A DNA stretch of 15,052 nucleotides from a bacterium (GTDB lineage Bacteria; Pseudomonadota; Alphaproteobacteria; Caulobacterales; Hyphomonadaceae). Positions 14,685-15,052 of the stretch are shown piece after piece. Under the pieces are notes generated by a model. The model was not told the DNA's origin and did not search any database. It saw nothing but the letters and a program-made list of their open reading frames with translations. The stretch's first letter is position 1. The number at the start of each line of letters is the position of its first letter. The stretch is taken from positions 1-15,052 of the forward strand of contig JAVBYB010000097.1 of NCBI GenBank assembly GCA_030824255.1, in the 5' to 3' direction. The position numbers and the translations under genes were made by a program.

Positions 14685-15052
14685 GTGTGCGGTGACGTGT
14701 ACGTTGTCAGCAGCGCCGTTGTGGCCAGGACGGCGCTGATGATCGCGATCTCGAACACGATCGACCGGCGCAAGCCGCGAATGGCGCGCCCATCCTCGTC
14801 GCGAAGCCGCGGGGTCAAGCTCAGCTTGTTGAAAGTCGCGAGGGCAAGAACGGATGCCGCCAGAGCGACCTTCAATGACAGAAGCTGCACGTAAGGCGTG
14901 AACCAGTCCGGGTGGCTAAAGTTGACGAGGGTAAGGATCAGGGCGACTCCAGCCGCCACGAGTCCGACTACGACCATCATGGCCTGACCGCTGAACCTAC
15001 GAATCAGGCCGGTGAAGTCGTCAGCGGCAAGCTGCCCACATGCCGGCCAAAG
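14681..15052 (-). CDS. copD: CopD-family copper membrane protein (N-terminal part beyond window)
   Basis: The frame stays open to the right edge, so only the last 123 residues are seen. The fragment begins LWPACGQLAADDFTGLIRRFSGQAMMVVVG. It has three hydrophobic segments: MMVVVGLVAAGVALILTLV, a second around VQLLSLKVALAASVLALA, and a third around IVFEIAIISAVLATTALL. Between the last two is KLSLTPRL followed by IRGLRRS. The pattern LK.ALA......FNKL.LTP......LRRSI.EI is the C-terminus of the CopD family, inner-membrane proteins linked to copper uptake or resistance and often paired with CopC. Its stop overlaps the DUF2946 start. As the first visible gene of the right block, its promoter lies outside the window. 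Confidence 0.85.
   Translation of the reverse strand, partial: LWPACGQLAADDFTGLIRRFSGQAMMVVVGLVAAGVALILTLVNFSHPDWFTPYVQLLSLKVALAASVLALATFNKLSLTPRLRDEDGRAIRGLRRSIVFEIAIISAVLATTALLTTYTSPHT

Overview
The window looks like a chromosomal stretch of a GC-rich Gram-negative bacterium, most likely an alphaproteobacterium. This rests on the TonB-dependent outer-membrane receptor, the periplasmic lipoproteins, the c-type cytochromes, and the CopD/DUF2946/PCuAC copper gene set; I cannot name a genus. Twelve genes are well supported and eleven of them are on the minus strand. The first (left edge) and last (right edge) run off the window. I see no rRNA, tRNA, CRISPR array or complete mobile element.

Left block (1-7410, minus strand). 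Reading 5' to 3' on the minus strand: a small c-type cytochrome lipoprotein, a tandem universal stress protein, a P2-like P-type cation ATPase, a short-chain dehydrogenase, and a large Pat-type protein joining an NDP-forming acyl-CoA synthetase to a GNAT acetyltransferase. The ATPase and dehydrogenase overlap by ATGA and the other gaps are 55-109 bases, so this reads as one transcription unit. Its gene types (stress protein, ion pump, protein acetylation, NAD(P)-linked oxidoreductase, cytochrome) suggest a stress, low-oxygen or energy-state regulon. I found no convincing FNR/FixK box to prove this.

Middle block (7411-8961). Two more small cytochrome c proteins related to the first lie here, one on the plus strand (7667-8008) and one on the minus strand (8028-8486). 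They are followed by a histidine-rich protein resembling the bacterial eRF1-domain-3 ('translational machinery') family. The three cytochromes share one layout: an N-terminal membrane or lipoprotein signal, a low-complexity linker, one CxxCH haem site and one candidate distal Met in an MP motif.

Gap (8962-9865). About 0.9 kb has no convincing large gene. It holds a four-unit 10-base tandem repeat, an inverted repeat matching that unit, a weak 43-codon ORF, and a strong hairpin next to the following gene's 3' end.

Right block (9866-15052, minus strand). Reading 5' to 3': the C-terminal part of a CopD-type copper membrane protein, a DUF2946 protein overlapping it by ATGA, a secreted PCuAC-like/MliC-like fusion with a His tail, a TonB-dependent receptor, and a lipoprotein with an EF-hand and a DJ-1/PfpI domain. 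This looks like a cell-envelope copper handling and uptake operon. The DJ-1 lipoprotein is its most unusual member.

The best candidates for new biology are the CopD-to-DJ-1 envelope system, the triple cytochrome cluster, and the Pat-type enzyme that keeps the synthetase histidine.
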